A stretch of DNA of 64,000 nt. Origin: Rhodocyclaceae bacterium (lineage in GTDB: Bacteria; Pseudomonadota; Gammaproteobacteria; Burkholderiales; Usitatibacteraceae). The translations under genes and the position numbers were made by a program. Below the pieces are notes generated by a model that saw nothing but the letters and a program-made list of their open reading frames with translations, did no database searches and was not told the origin of the DNA. The number at the start of each line of letters is the position of its first letter. Position 1 is the first letter of the stretch. Shown piece after piece: positions 29,767-39,181 of the stretch. The DNA lies in NCBI GenBank assembly GCA_020247395.1, contig JADCJC010000030.1:1-64000 (forward strand), given 5' to 3'.

Positions 29767-30965
29767 TGTATCGCGCGGGCGCGAAAGCCGACTGCCGCCA
29801 AGCGCGTCACGATCTCGCCGATATGCGCCGCGTTGCGCGTCTTTAGAACAAATTCTACCTCCGCGCTTTGCACCGGTAAGTTCGTGAAAGCGCGCTGGTG
29901 ATGCACTTCTTCGATGTTGGCATTCGATTCCGCGATCACGCTTGTGATCTTGGCCAGCGCCCCCGGTAAATCACGCAACTCGACTTTGATACGAGCCAGA
30001 CGGCCGGAGCGCACCATACCGCGCTGAATGATTTCGGCCAACATCAGCGGATCGATATTGCCACCGCACAACACCAAACCAACTTTGCGACCGACGAAGC
30101 GATCACGATGACGCATCAGCGCTGCCAGCGAAACCGCGCCGGCACCCTCGACCACGGTCTTTTCGATTTCGAGCAACATCACAATGGCCTGCTCAATATC
30201 ACCTTCATCGACCAGCACAATATCGGTCACAAGCTTCTCTACGATGGCGAGGGTGTGTTTCCCCGGCTCTTTGACCGCGATGCCCTCGGCAATCGTCGAC
30301 GGGCCGTAGCTCGCCGTTGTATGGTTAACCGCCGCAAACATGGATGCGTAGCGCGTCGTTTCCACCCCCACCACGTCCATCGTCGGCTTCAACGCCATGG
30401 CCGCCGTAGCAATACCTGAAATCAGACCGCCGCCGCCGATGGCAATCGCGAGGGTGTCGATATCGGGTTGCTGTTCGAGCATTTCGAGTGCAATCGTTCC
30501 CTGACCGGCGATCACCTTTTCGTCGTCGTAAGGATGGACAAACAATAGACTACGTGCTTCAGCGAGCGCGAATGCGTGTGCCTTGGCCTCGTCAAAGCCT
30601 TCACCGTGTAAAACCACCTCCGCACCATGACGACGGGTCATCTCCACTTTTATATTCGGCGTGTACTGCGGCATGACGATGACGCTCGGGATACCGAGGC
30701 GCGCCGCGTGGTGGGCAACACCCTGCGCGTGGTTGCCGGCACTGGCTGCAATCACACCACGCTGCTTCTGGGCTTCATCCAGTGAAGCCAACTTGTTTAG
30801 CGCACCTCGTTCCTTGAAACTTGCCGTGAACTGATGGTTTTCAAACTTTAAGTAGACTTCGGCTCCGGTGATCTCGGACAACGTGCGCGAGTGCAGGCAT
30901 GGCGTGGTCACCACATGCCCCTTTAACGTCTGTGCAGCCTGCTTTATGTCATCGAGAGAAATCAT
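29754..30965 (-). CDS. ilvA: Threonine ammonia-lyase, single ACT domain
   Basis: This 403-residue PLP enzyme deaminates threonine (and serine) to 2-oxobutyrate. The PLP lysine is K51 in FTASFKERGALNKL, and the phosphate-binding loop IGGGGLISG follows. It carries one C-terminal ACT domain (about residues 325-400, starting RIKVELRDLPGALAKI), so it is the shorter form, not the 514-residue two-ACT biosynthetic enzyme of enteric bacteria. It lies 34 bases after dadA on the same strand, suggesting a joint amino acid degradation operon. Confidence 0.93.
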   Translation of the reverse strand: MISLDDIKQAAQTLKGHVVTTPCLHSRTLSEITGAEVYLKFENHQFTASFKERGALNKLASLDEAQKQRGVIAASAGNHAQGVAHHAARLGIPSVIVMPQYTPNIKVEMTRRHGAEVVLHGEGFDEAKAHAFALAEARSLLFVHPYDDEKVIAGQGTIALEMLEQQPDIDTLAIAIGGGGLISGIATAAMALKPTMDVVGVETTRYASMFAAVNHTTASYGPSTIAEGIAVKEPGKHTLAIVEKLVTDIVLVDEGDIEQAIVMLLEIEKTVVEGAGAVSLAALMRHRDRFVGRKVGLVLCGGNIDPLMLAEIIQRGMVRSGRLARIKVELRDLPGALAKITSVIAESNANIEEVHHQRAFTNLPVQSAEVEFVLKTRNAAHIGEIVTRLAAVGFRARAIHHDA

Positions 30966-30999
30966 CGGGATTTGCTGACTTGTAAACTAAGCCGCGAGG

Positions 31000-32295
31000 C
31001 TAAGCGGTCGGCGGCTTGCGGCCGTCAACGTTTAAGAAACGGTAATCAACCTCCGGCACCTTGCCGGAGACCAGATCGGCAAGGGCGCGGCCCGACCCCG
31101 GCCCCTCGGTCCACCCTAGGGTGCCGTGGCCCGTGTTTAGAAACAGATTCGAGTAGTTGGCCCGACCGATCAAGGGGCGGTTAGAGGGGGTCGATGGTCG
31201 GAGCCCCGTCCAATACTGCGGTCGGTCATAGTCCGCCGCGTTCGGAAACAACTCACGCGCCCGCTTAATCAACGCCTCGCAGCGCACCATATTGAGTTCG
31301 GTGCTGTAGCCGGCGAGCTCGGCCGTGCCGGCGATCCGCATACGGTCCCCCACGCGCGAAAACACAATCTTCATCGCCTCGTCAGTGAGGCTGACTTGGG
31401 GCGCACCACTAAAACCTTCGGTGATCAGTGTGGCCGAATAACCCTTTGCCGGATATACCGGGATTGAAACGCCGATCGTTTTCAGCATCGGCGTGCTGTA
31501 CGAACCAAGACAAACCACGTAGGCGTCGGCCGACATGGCCTCGTAGCTAACGCAGCCCCTCTGCTTGACCACAACACTTGAAACACGCGCAGGTTCAGCA
31601 CTTTTGTCGACGCGCAACGCCTCAATGGAGGTGTCGTACATAAACTTCACACCGCGCGCCGCCGCGAGTTTGGACAGGTTCTGTGTGAACTGGAAGGCAT
31701 CACCGGATTCATCTGTTTGCGCGTAACTTGCGCCGCGCAATTTTTGCCCCAAACTCGCCAGCGCGGGCTCAATACGCAGCGCCTCTTCGCGACTGATCAC
31801 ATGGCGTTCAATACCGTACTGGGACAGCAATGCGCACGCCTCGGCAGCACCGGCATAGTCAGATTCTTCGGTATAAAACTGCATGATGCCGCAGGTTAAA
31901 TGATTGTATTCGATGCCCGTTTCGGCGCGCAGTGCCTGCAACGACTCCCGACTGTACAAACCGAGGTTTACCATCTGTTGAATATTAAAGCGATAACGCG
32001 ACGGCAAACACTCAATCAAGAACTCCAGCCCCCATGAAAGCTGTTGCCAATCTAACTGCGGTCGGAGCAACAGCGGGGCGTCTTCCTTAAACAACCACTT
32101 GATTACCTTCATCGGCGCAGAGGGCGTCGCCCACGGCTCGGATTGCGAGACCGAAACCTGCGCCCCGTTGGCAAAACTCGTTTCAAGCCCCGCCGCCGAC
32201 TGCCGGTCCACGACCACAACATCGTGCCCTAACTTGGACAGATACCAAGCTGAACATACGCCGATGACGCCCGCTCCCAACACGATGACTTTCAA
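31000..32295 (-). CDS. dadA: D-amino acid dehydrogenase
   Basis: This flavoprotein oxidises D-alanine and other D-amino acids, passing electrons to quinone. Starting at TTG 32295 (behind GGAGG, five bases upstream) it has 431 residues, the family length. The FAD motif is VIVLGAGVIGVCSAWYLSK, and the C-terminal HGTLGWTEGPGSGRALADL segment is typical of DadA. The open frame continues upstream for about 150 codons, but that part is unrelated and runs into the Nudix gene. No dadX racemase is adjacent; ilvA follows. Confidence 0.93.
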   Translation of the reverse strand: MKVIVLGAGVIGVCSAWYLSKLGHDVVVVDRQSAAGLETSFANGAQVSVSQSEPWATPSAPMKVIKWLFKEDAPLLLRPQLDWQQLSWGLEFLIECLPSRYRFNIQQMVNLGLYSRESLQALRAETGIEYNHLTCGIMQFYTEESDYAGAAEACALLSQYGIERHVISREEALRIEPALASLGQKLRGASYAQTDESGDAFQFTQNLSKLAAARGVKFMYDTSIEALRVDKSAEPARVSSVVVKQRGCVSYEAMSADAYVVCLGSYSTPMLKTIGVSIPVYPAKGYSATLITEGFSGAPQVSLTDEAMKIVFSRVGDRMRIAGTAELAGYSTELNMVRCEALIKRARELFPNAADYDRPQYWTGLRPSTPSNRPLIGRANYSNLFLNTGHGTLGWTEGPGSGRALADLVSGKVPEVDYRFLNVDGRKPPTA

Positions 32296-32424
32296 ACCCA
32301 CCTCCAATTTACCAGCATAGAACAGCGGATGTGAGCAAAATCCGCGACGGCGCAGTCTATGAGAATGCGCTACTATTGTCAAAATGACGGTGACTAAAAG
32401 GTACTCACAATACAACCCTGTCGC

Positions 32425-33279
32425 ATGAAAACCGCCCTCTATCAGCTTGTTCAAACCGCGTGTACGTTCGACCCATCGGACTCTTTGCTGCCGTTCAATG
32501 TGGAAGGCGTGCTCGTCGGCTGGATGAAGAAGTCTTTCGCCGAGCGCCTCGAAGAATGGCCCGAGTTGTTCGTCATGCGCCCGCGCGGGGTCGGGATGAT
32601 CGGCGACTTCCCGAATGCCGAGCATCGCAGCGCGGCAATGACCGAGGTGGTAGAGAGCCTTGCCACACAGGATGTTATTCGCGGCTGGCGAAACGAATTG
32701 GTGGATGTGGGCGAGACCTTTCATGCGCCACCACTGTTGCACATAGAACGTGCCGCATCACGCTACTTCGGCTTCACCATGTATTCCTCGCATTTGAACG
32801 GCCTGACGGCAAGACATGGCCAGCCATATATGTGGCTCGCCAAACGCGCTGCAACGAAGTACATGGATCCGGGGAAGCTCGACAACATTGCCGCCGGTCG
32901 TATCGCGCGAGGATACACGCCCATAAGCACCCTGATTAAAGAGAGTTTTGAAGAAGCCGGGATCCCAAACGATCTGGCTAGGCAGGCTCGTGCGGCCGGG
33001 GCGGTGCGGTGCAAACAGAAAGTTGAGGAAGGGCTGCATAATGAGGTGATATTTGTGCATGACCTCATCCTGCCAGATTCCTTTGTACCCACACCACAAG
33101 ACGGCGAAGTGGAAAGTTTCGAATGCGTGCCCGTTACCGATTTGCTGAAGCGACTTGAGCGCCCATCTCAGTTCACCATCGACTCGGCGCTCGTGATTGT
33201 GGACTGCTTAATCAGACGCGGCTACATCAATTCTGATCGGGAGGACTATCTCGATTTGCTCCACGCGATGCGCCCGTAA
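32425..33279 (+). CDS. DUF4743/Nudix hydrolase
   Basis: This 284-residue protein has an N-terminal DUF4743 domain (about residues 1-120) and a C-terminal Nudix fold (about 125-270). The Nudix box is GRIARGYTPISTLIKESFEEAGI: the E-x-x-E-E metal ligands are kept, while the usual GG is AG and the arginine is lysine. Plant and fungal relatives act on thiamine-type or oxidised nucleotide substrates. It lies nine bases upstream of sbtA and is divergent from dadA. Confidence 0.85.
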   Translation: MKTALYQLVQTACTFDPSDSLLPFNVEGVLVGWMKKSFAERLEEWPELFVMRPRGVGMIGDFPNAEHRSAAMTEVVESLATQDVIRGWRNELVDVGETFHAPPLLHIERAASRYFGFTMYSSHLNGLTARHGQPYMWLAKRAATKYMDPGKLDNIAAGRIARGYTPISTLIKESFEEAGIPNDLARQARAAGAVRCKQKVEEGLHNEVIFVHDLILPDSFVPTPQDGEVESFECVPVTDLLKRLERPSQFTIDSALVIVDCLIRRGYINSDREDYLDLLHAMRP

Positions 33280-33288
33280 CGGATCATC

Positions 33289-34221
33289 ATGGACCCGGTC
33301 GTCCTTTTCTTTGTCCTTGGTGTGGTGGCGCGTCTGGTCAAGAGCGACCTTCGCTTACCCGAAGCGCTTTACGAAACGCTGTCCATCTATTTGTTGCTCG
33401 CCATCGGCTTAAAGGGCGGCGTTGAACTGGCAAAACATCCCATCAGCACGGTGGCACCGCAGGCGGTGGCCATTGTGGTGATGGGACTGTTGTTGCCGCT
33501 ACTCGCCTATCCGATTTTGCGGTTTCTCGGCCGACTCAACAACTTCGATGCGGCGGCCATTGCAGCACACTACGGTTCCGTGTCGGTGGTGACATTTGCC
33601 GTGGGCCTCGCGTTTGTCACAAAACGCGGCATTGCTTACGAAGAGTACATGCCGCTGTTCGTCGCGCTGTTAGAAGTGCCCGGCATCATCGTAGGTATCC
33701 TGCTCGCGCGCCTGCACACGCTGAAGTCGGTGCATTGGGGAGAACTTGCCCGCGAAATTATGTTCGGCAAGTCTGTCGTGCTGCTGGTCGGCGGCCTGTG
33801 TATCGGCTGGCTGGCAGGGCCACAAGGCATCGATCCGATGCGCGGCCTTTTCTTCGACCTATTTAAGGGTGTGCTCGCATTGTTCCTGTTGGAAATGGGT
33901 CTGGTTGCCGCGAGTCGTCTCAGCGATTTAAAAAAATCCGGCCCGTTCCTAATCGGCTTTGGCGTTGTTATCCCCGTACTGTTTTCGTTCATCGGTGCGG
34001 GGCTTGGCGCTTTGCTCGGACTATCATTGGGCGGCACCACCCTGCTTGCTGTACTCGCCGCGAGTGCGTCCTACATTGCCGCGCCCGCCGCGATTCGCAT
34101 TGCCGTTCCTGAAGCCAATCCTAGCCTGTCAATTGGTGCCGCGCTCGGTATCACCTTCCCTTTTAATCTCACACTTGGAATACCGCTGTATTTCGAGATT
34201 GCCAAGATGCTGCATAAATGA
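33289..34221 (+). CDS. sbtA: Sodium-dependent bicarbonate transporter SbtA
   Basis: This 310-residue protein with about ten membrane helices belongs to the SbtA/DUF897 family (FFVLGVVARLVKSDLRLPEALYETLSIYLLLAIGLKGG start, split here into conserved blocks FFVLGVVARL and LAIGLKGGVEL). SbtA imports bicarbonate with sodium. The family also includes bacterial homologues of unknown substrate. The overlapping downstream gene is a PII-like SbtB, which supports the call. In a heterotroph it may feed anaplerotic carboxylation rather than CO2 fixation; no RuBisCO is in the window. Confidence 0.88.
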   Translation: MDPVVLFFVLGVVARLVKSDLRLPEALYETLSIYLLLAIGLKGGVELAKHPISTVAPQAVAIVVMGLLLPLLAYPILRFLGRLNNFDAAAIAAHYGSVSVVTFAVGLAFVTKRGIAYEEYMPLFVALLEVPGIIVGILLARLHTLKSVHWGELAREIMFGKSVVLLVGGLCIGWLAGPQGIDPMRGLFFDLFKGVLALFLLEMGLVAASRLSDLKKSGPFLIGFGVVIPVLFSFIGAGLGALLGLSLGGTTLLAVLAASASYIAAPAAIRIAVPEANPSLSIGAALGITFPFNLTLGIPLYFEIAKMLHK

Positions 34222-34520
34222 ATACACACCCGAAGCAACTGCTGGTCATTATTGGAGAAGCGACACTGGAAAAATTTCTGGTGCGCGACATCAAGGGTTT
34301 TGGTGCTCACGGCTATACCATTGCAGAAGTGCGTGGTGGCGGCGAACACGGCACCCGAGACGCTGAGTGGGAGGGCAGCCGCTCGATTCGCATAGAAGTT
34401 GTCTGCGAAGAGACCGTCGCTGAAAAGATTGCGGAGCATGTGATTGCTCATTATGCAAAAAACTTTTCGTTATCGCTGTACGTATCTCAAGTCGGCGTGA
34501 TTCGCAAAGACAAATACTAG
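34218..34520 (+). CDS. sbtB: PII-like regulator SbtB
   Basis: This 100-residue protein overlaps sbtA by four bases. Its ferredoxin-like fold pattern (KQLLVIIGEATLEKFLVRDI, then GAHGYTIAEVRGGGEHG and IEVVCEETVAEKIAEHVI) is that of SbtB, the PII relative that binds adenylates and blocks SbtA. The GYTIAEVRGGG region is the base of the T-loop. It ends VSQVGVIRKDKY, with no redox CGPxGC extension. Confidence 0.87.
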   Translation: MNTHPKQLLVIIGEATLEKFLVRDIKGFGAHGYTIAEVRGGGEHGTRDAEWEGSRSIRIEVVCEETVAEKIAEHVIAHYAKNFSLSLYVSQVGVIRKDKY

Positions 34521-34715
34521 TGTATCTCTGAATAAGTCCATTTCGTCTCTTCACATTTGCCCAAGGCGGAGGTTGCTTCTGCAAAGCCTTCTCTGTGCAT
34601 GTCAATCAAATGCGGCGTTGAAGTACTTGCGTGTCCGCCGGCGTCGGCACCTTGTCCAGCTTAGAATTCGACTCATTCCGAGCTTGCCTAAATTCGCCCA
34701 GACCGGTCGCACACG

Positions 34716-35591
34716 TTGAGCAATGCCGCCCTCCTGATTATCATCATCGCTGCGCTGTTACACGCGAGCTGGAACTATGTTTTGAAGCGCTCTGGTGGCG
34801 GCCTCGGCATTCTCGCCCTGTCTGCGGCGACAGCGGGCGCGATACTCACGCCGATTGCCTTCTTCCTGATTTGGCAGGGGTTCAGTTTCACTTGGCCGAT
34901 CGTCGGCATGGTGGTGGGTTCAGGCATCATCCACATCGGCTATTTCTTGTTACTTGATCGCGCGTATCGGTCGGGAGGCGACCTTTCGGTGGTCTATCCG
35001 CTGGCACGCGCCACCGGCCCGCTTCTCACCATCATTGCAGCGACATTGTTTTTTGGTGAACGCATGACACCGATCGCTCTGGCGGGGGCGGTGCTAATCG
35101 GCGTTTCAGCGCTTGTCTTGACGGGCGACCCGCGTAGACTTTTTTCACGCAACAAAACCACCGGTGCGCACTCCGGTGCGAGTTTCGCCTTGCTATGCGG
35201 TTGTGTGATTGCAACCTACACCGTGTGGGACAAGCAGGCTGTCGCGCTGTTTCTGATCCCGCCGCTAATTTTTGACTGGGCGGCAAACCTGGTGCGGATT
35301 GCTGTCCTCGTTCCATACGCGCGGCACTTCGACCCTAACGCGATGACACGCGCATGGCGACAACACAAATGGTCAGTGATCGCAATCGGCATCATGAGCC
35401 CGCTATCCTACATCTTGGTATTAACGGCGATGGTCACCACACCGGTCAGTTACATAGCCCCCGCGCGCGAGATGTCGATCCTATTTGCGGCCCTACTAGG
35501 GGCCCACTTGCTCAAGGAAGGCGACGCTACCCGTCGCACTATTGCGGCGATCGGCATGGTGCTAGGTGTAGCTGGCTTGGCGGTCGGATAA
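34716..35591 (+). CDS. EamA/DMT family permease
   Basis: This 291-residue protein with about ten membrane helices is a drug/metabolite transporter of the EamA type (ALLHASWNYVLKR in helix 1, and a second repeat starting at about residue 150). It starts at TTG 34716; no ATG gives the full first helix. The substrate is unknown. It is convergent with aacS and separated from it by a strong hairpin. Confidence 0.85.
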   Translation: MSNAALLIIIIAALLHASWNYVLKRSGGGLGILALSAATAGAILTPIAFFLIWQGFSFTWPIVGMVVGSGIIHIGYFLLLDRAYRSGGDLSVVYPLARATGPLLTIIAATLFFGERMTPIALAGAVLIGVSALVLTGDPRRLFSRNKTTGAHSGASFALLCGCVIATYTVWDKQAVALFLIPPLIFDWAANLVRIAVLVPYARHFDPNAMTRAWRQHKWSVIAIGIMSPLSYILVLTAMVTTPVSYIAPAREMSILFAALLGAHLLKEGDATRRTIAAIGMVLGVAGLAVG

Positions 35592-35619
35592 CTATGCCAT
35601 CGACCAAACTCTTTTATCC

Positions 35620-35657
35620 ACGGGCGCTTTCAAGCACTTTTGGCTGAAAGCACCCGT
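35620..35657. terminator. Bidirectional hairpin between DMT gene and aacS
   Basis: ACGGGCGCTTTCA (35620-35632) pairs with TGAAAGCACCCGT (35645-35657), 12 of 13 Watson-Crick with one wobble or mismatch. It sits between two converging genes, so it probably ends transcription from both sides. The T-tract on either side is weak. Confidence 0.6.
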
Positions 35658-35669
35658 AGAATATAGCGT

Positions 35670-37703
35670 TTAGACTTGAAGTTCTTCACGGTCGGCAAAG
35701 AACTGTAGCGCCTCAGGATTGGTCAACGCCTCACGATTTTTGACCGGCCGACCATGTACAACATTGCGCACCGCGAGTTCCACGATCTTGCCTGATTTCG
35801 TGCGCGGCACGTCCGGCACGGCGAGAATTTTCGCTGGGACATGGCGTGAGGTGGTATTGGTACGAATGACATCCTTGATGCGCTTTTCCAACTCTGCAGT
35901 GAGCGTGTGGCCGTCCGCGAGGCGGACAAACAACACCACTCGCACGTCTCCAGGTTTGTCCGGTGGCCAGTCTTGGCCGATGACCACGGACTCCATGACC
36001 TCTTCTAACTTTTCCACCTGTCGGTAGATTTCGGCAGTACCAATACGCACGCCACCGGGATTTAGCACGGCATCCGACCGACCGTAAATGATCATACCGC
36101 CACGGGCGGTGATCTCGACGTAATCCCCATGCGTCCAGGTGTTGGGGAAGTGTTCAAAGTACGCACCCCGATACCGAGTGCCATCTGGGTCGTTCCAGAA
36201 TCCAATCGGCATTGACGGGAATGGTTTGGTGCACACGAGTTCACCCTTTGCGTCTCCGTCACCCCGTCCACGAATCGGCTTGCCTTGGTCATCCCACGCA
36301 TCAACGGCCATGCCCAACATTCGCGTTTGAATCTCGCCGCTATAGACCGGCAGCACGGGTACGCCGCCAACAAAACAACCGAGAATGTCGGTGCCACCAG
36401 AAATGGATGACAGGCAGACATCAGCCTTGATATTGCGATAGATATACTCGAACCCTTCGGGAGAGAGCGGCGAGCCGGTCGACATCACCGCCCGCAACTC
36501 ACGCAGTTTATGGGTCTTGCCGGGATTCACCTTAAGCTTCGCGAGTGACTCATAGTACTTGGCCCCCGCTCCGAAGTGGGTGAGGTCGTCAGCAGCCGCG
36601 TAGTCAAACAGGATGTTGCCACGCCCCAAGAACGGGGAGCCATCAAACAACACCAGTGTGGCGTTCGCGGCTAATCCAGAAACCAACCAGTTCCACATCA
36701 TCCAGCCACAAGTCGTGAAGAAGAACAGCCTGTCGCCGGGCTTGACGTCACATTGCAAGACGTGTTCCTCCAGATGTTTCAGCAGGGTACCGCCGACACC
36801 GTGCACGATACACTTCGGCACACCAGTGGTGCCGCTCGAATACATGATGTACAACGGATCGTTAAAACCCACACGAACATAGGTGACCGCCTTTGGCTTA
36901 AACGGTTGGAGAAAGTTCTCCATCGCCACCGCGCGAGGCACAGCGCCCACGTCCAACGGCGAGCCGGATTCTGCCTCGATGTCGTGAAGATAAGGCACGA
37001 TCACCACCCGCGATACGGTCGGAAGTTGTCCGACACATTCCGCGATACGCGACAGCGTCGGCAGCGATTTACCGTTGTATAGGTAGCCGTCACAAGCGAT
37101 CAACAGTTTTGGTGCGACTTGGCCAAAACGATCCACCACACCCTGTAGACCGAAGTCCGGCGAACATGAAGTCCACACCGCGCCGAGGCTGGTCGCCGCG
37201 AGCATCGCCACCACGGTCTCCGGCATATTTGGCATGAATGCAGCAACTCGGTCGCCCTTGCCGATACCCATGTCGCGCATCGCCTGCTGCCAGCGCGAGA
37301 CTTGTTCGTCCAACTCGCGGTAGGTCAAACGTTTACGTAGTTTGTCCTCGCCCCAAAAAATGATCGCATCAGCATCGGTGCGCGACTTAAAAGTGCGCTC
37401 GATCAGATTCTCCGCGAAGTTGATTCTGCCCCTCGGGAAGAACGTCGCACCGGGCATCTGGTTTTCATTCACCAAAATATCTGCGCCAGCCTTAACGCCG
37501 CGCTCGCCAATCACGCCGCAGTAATCCCAGATCGCCGACCAAAAATGTTGCGGGTTACGCACGCTCCATGCGTATAGCGCGCCGTAACCGGCCAGATTTG
37601 TCCCGTAGGCTTTATTGACGGCGACCGTAAACGCCGTGACGTTAGCATTCGCCACACGTTCGGGCGTGGGGATCCAAAGTGGTAATTGTTTGTTTTTGGC
37701 CAT
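35670..37703 (-). CDS. aacS: Acetoacetyl-CoA synthetase
   Basis: This 677-residue acyl-adenylate enzyme activates acetoacetate to acetoacetyl-CoA. It matches the acetoacetate type by its N-terminal WIPTPERVANANVTAF block, with the AMP-binding motif YSSGTTGVPKCIVHGVGG and the core motif GRSDAVLNPGGVRIG. The C-terminal PRTKSGKIVELAVRN holds the catalytic lysine. It is the last gene of a five-gene operon after pcp (8-base gap) and works with BdhA in using 3-hydroxybutyrate from PHB. Confidence 0.95.
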   Translation of the reverse strand: MAKNKQLPLWIPTPERVANANVTAFTVAVNKAYGTNLAGYGALYAWSVRNPQHFWSAIWDYCGVIGERGVKAGADILVNENQMPGATFFPRGRINFAENLIERTFKSRTDADAIIFWGEDKLRKRLTYRELDEQVSRWQQAMRDMGIGKGDRVAAFMPNMPETVVAMLAATSLGAVWTSCSPDFGLQGVVDRFGQVAPKLLIACDGYLYNGKSLPTLSRIAECVGQLPTVSRVVIVPYLHDIEAESGSPLDVGAVPRAVAMENFLQPFKPKAVTYVRVGFNDPLYIMYSSGTTGVPKCIVHGVGGTLLKHLEEHVLQCDVKPGDRLFFFTTCGWMMWNWLVSGLAANATLVLFDGSPFLGRGNILFDYAAADDLTHFGAGAKYYESLAKLKVNPGKTHKLRELRAVMSTGSPLSPEGFEYIYRNIKADVCLSSISGGTDILGCFVGGVPVLPVYSGEIQTRMLGMAVDAWDDQGKPIRGRGDGDAKGELVCTKPFPSMPIGFWNDPDGTRYRGAYFEHFPNTWTHGDYVEITARGGMIIYGRSDAVLNPGGVRIGTAEIYRQVEKLEEVMESVVIGQDWPPDKPGDVRVVLFVRLADGHTLTAELEKRIKDVIRTNTTSRHVPAKILAVPDVPRTKSGKIVELAVRNVVHGRPVKNREALTNPEALQFFADREELQV

Positions 37704-37711
37704 GAGAAATC

Positions 37712-38362
37712 CTAATCGAGCTTGCCGCCGACAAGCTTGCGGTCTTGCCTCGTCCGCAGCGCAGCGCCGATGGCGGCTTCAATCCCGGCCTGCATCGTCG
37801 ATAGCGCCATCGAAGGCGCGCTGCCGTTGACTATTTGCGACGGCAAATACGGAACGTGAATAAAGCCAGCACGAGTATTAAGTTTGTGGGTAGCGATATG
37901 GTGCAATACGCCGTACATGATGTGGTTACACACAAATGTACCGGCCGTATTTGACACTTCGGCCGGTACGCCCATCTTCTGCATGGTCGCAACCATAGTC
38001 TTGATCGGTATAGTGGAAAAGTATGCAGTCGGCGCTGCGGCAACAATTTCCTGGTCGACCGGCTGGTTTCCGTCGTTATCGGGAATGCGCGCATCATTCA
38101 CATTGATTGCGACACGTTCGACACAGATGCAGCTCCTCCCGCCGGCCTGCCCGAGACACAACACCACACTGGGTTGATGCTTGGTAATCAGCGCCGCGAC
38201 CGCCGCGATGGCGCTACCAAATACCGTGGGCACACGCTGCGCAACAATCCGGTGCGAGCAAATTGTGGACGGCAATGACTTGGCGATTTCCCACGAAGGG
38301 TTGATGCGTTCACCAGCAAACGCCTCGAAGCCTGTCACCAGGACAATAGGGGTCGTTTTCAT
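37712..38362 (-). CDS. pcp: Pyroglutamyl-peptidase I
   Basis: This 216-residue cysteine peptidase (family C15) removes N-terminal pyroglutamate from peptides. It has the GFEAFAGERINPSW start, the glutamate region PDNDGNQPVDQEI, the cysteine nucleophile in NTAGTFVCNHIMYG and the catalytic histidine in GFIHVPYLPSQ. Its place inside a ketone-body operon, between bdhA and aacS, is unusual; spacing of 12 and 8 bases suggests co-transcription. Confidence 0.94.
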   Translation of the reverse strand: MKTTPIVLVTGFEAFAGERINPSWEIAKSLPSTICSHRIVAQRVPTVFGSAIAAVAALITKHQPSVVLCLGQAGGRSCICVERVAINVNDARIPDNDGNQPVDQEIVAAAPTAYFSTIPIKTMVATMQKMGVPAEVSNTAGTFVCNHIMYGVLHHIATHKLNTRAGFIHVPYLPSQIVNGSAPSMALSTMQAGIEAAIGAALRTRQDRKLVGGKLD

Positions 38363-38374
38363 CTGCGTCTTTGC

Positions 38375-39166
38375 CTAACGTGCAGTCCATCCACCATCAA
38401 TAGAAATCGAAGTCCCCGTCACGCCTTGCGCGGCATCTGAGGCGAGGTACAATGCAAGCGAAGCCACCTCGTCAATCTCGGCAAAGCGTTTATTGGGTTG
38501 CGGTGCCAACAAGATGTCACGAATCACGTTCTCGCGAGGGATACCGTGCACCTTGGCTTGATCGTCGATTTGCTTTTCAACGAGTGGTGTCAGCACATAG
38601 CCTGGGCAGATAGCATTTACCGTGATGCCTTGCTCGGCAACCTCCAGCGCACAGGCCTTTGTAAAACCGACCACGCCGTGTTTCGCGGCAACATAAGCCG
38701 ACTTGTAAGGTGATGCAACCAAGCCGTGAGCTGACGCGATGTTGATTACACGCCCCCAATTTGCCGCCTTCATGTGCGGCAGGGCTGCGCGCGTGGCATG
38801 GAACACCGAAGACAAGTTAACGGCAACTATTGCGTCCCATTTCTCAAGCGGAAATTCATCCACCGGCGCGACGTGCTGAATCCCGGCGTTGTTCACCAGG
38901 ATGTCGCATCGACCGAGCGCCGATACCGTCCCGCCAACCATCGCCGAGATTTCTGCCGGCTTCGACATGTCGGCGTGAGAATACCGAACCTTGACGCCGA
39001 ATTCGGCTTCCAATCCGGCGCGAATTTTTTCAATCTCATCGGCATCACCAAAACCATTCAGCGTGACGTTTGCTCCCTCGCGCGCAAATGCATGTGCAAT
39101 GCCGAGACCGATGCCGGAAGTGGATCCCGTGATGATGACAGAACGATCCTGATGTAAGCGTGACAT
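38375..39166 (-). CDS. bdhA: 3-hydroxybutyrate dehydrogenase
   Basis: This 263-residue short-chain dehydrogenase oxidises D-3-hydroxybutyrate to acetoacetate with NAD. The cofactor loop is TGSTSGIGLGIA, the active site Y-x-x-x-K is in SAYVAAKHGVVGFTKA, and the BDH-type lid region VLTPLVEKQIDDQAKVHGIP is present. The end GTSISIDGGWTAR is typical. It supplies the substrate for aacS two genes downstream. Confidence 0.94.
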   Translation of the reverse strand: MSRLHQDRSVIITGSTSGIGLGIAHAFAREGANVTLNGFGDADEIEKIRAGLEAEFGVKVRYSHADMSKPAEISAMVGGTVSALGRCDILVNNAGIQHVAPVDEFPLEKWDAIVAVNLSSVFHATRAALPHMKAANWGRVINIASAHGLVASPYKSAYVAAKHGVVGFTKACALEVAEQGITVNAICPGYVLTPLVEKQIDDQAKVHGIPRENVIRDILLAPQPNKRFAEIDEVASLALYLASDAAQGVTGTSISIDGGWTAR

Positions 39167-39181
39167 GTATTACCCTCCACG

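Noticed and set aside
34551-34700. Small gene between sbtB and the DMT transporter
   Set aside because: Frames here are short, have no ribosome binding site and no recognisable motif.
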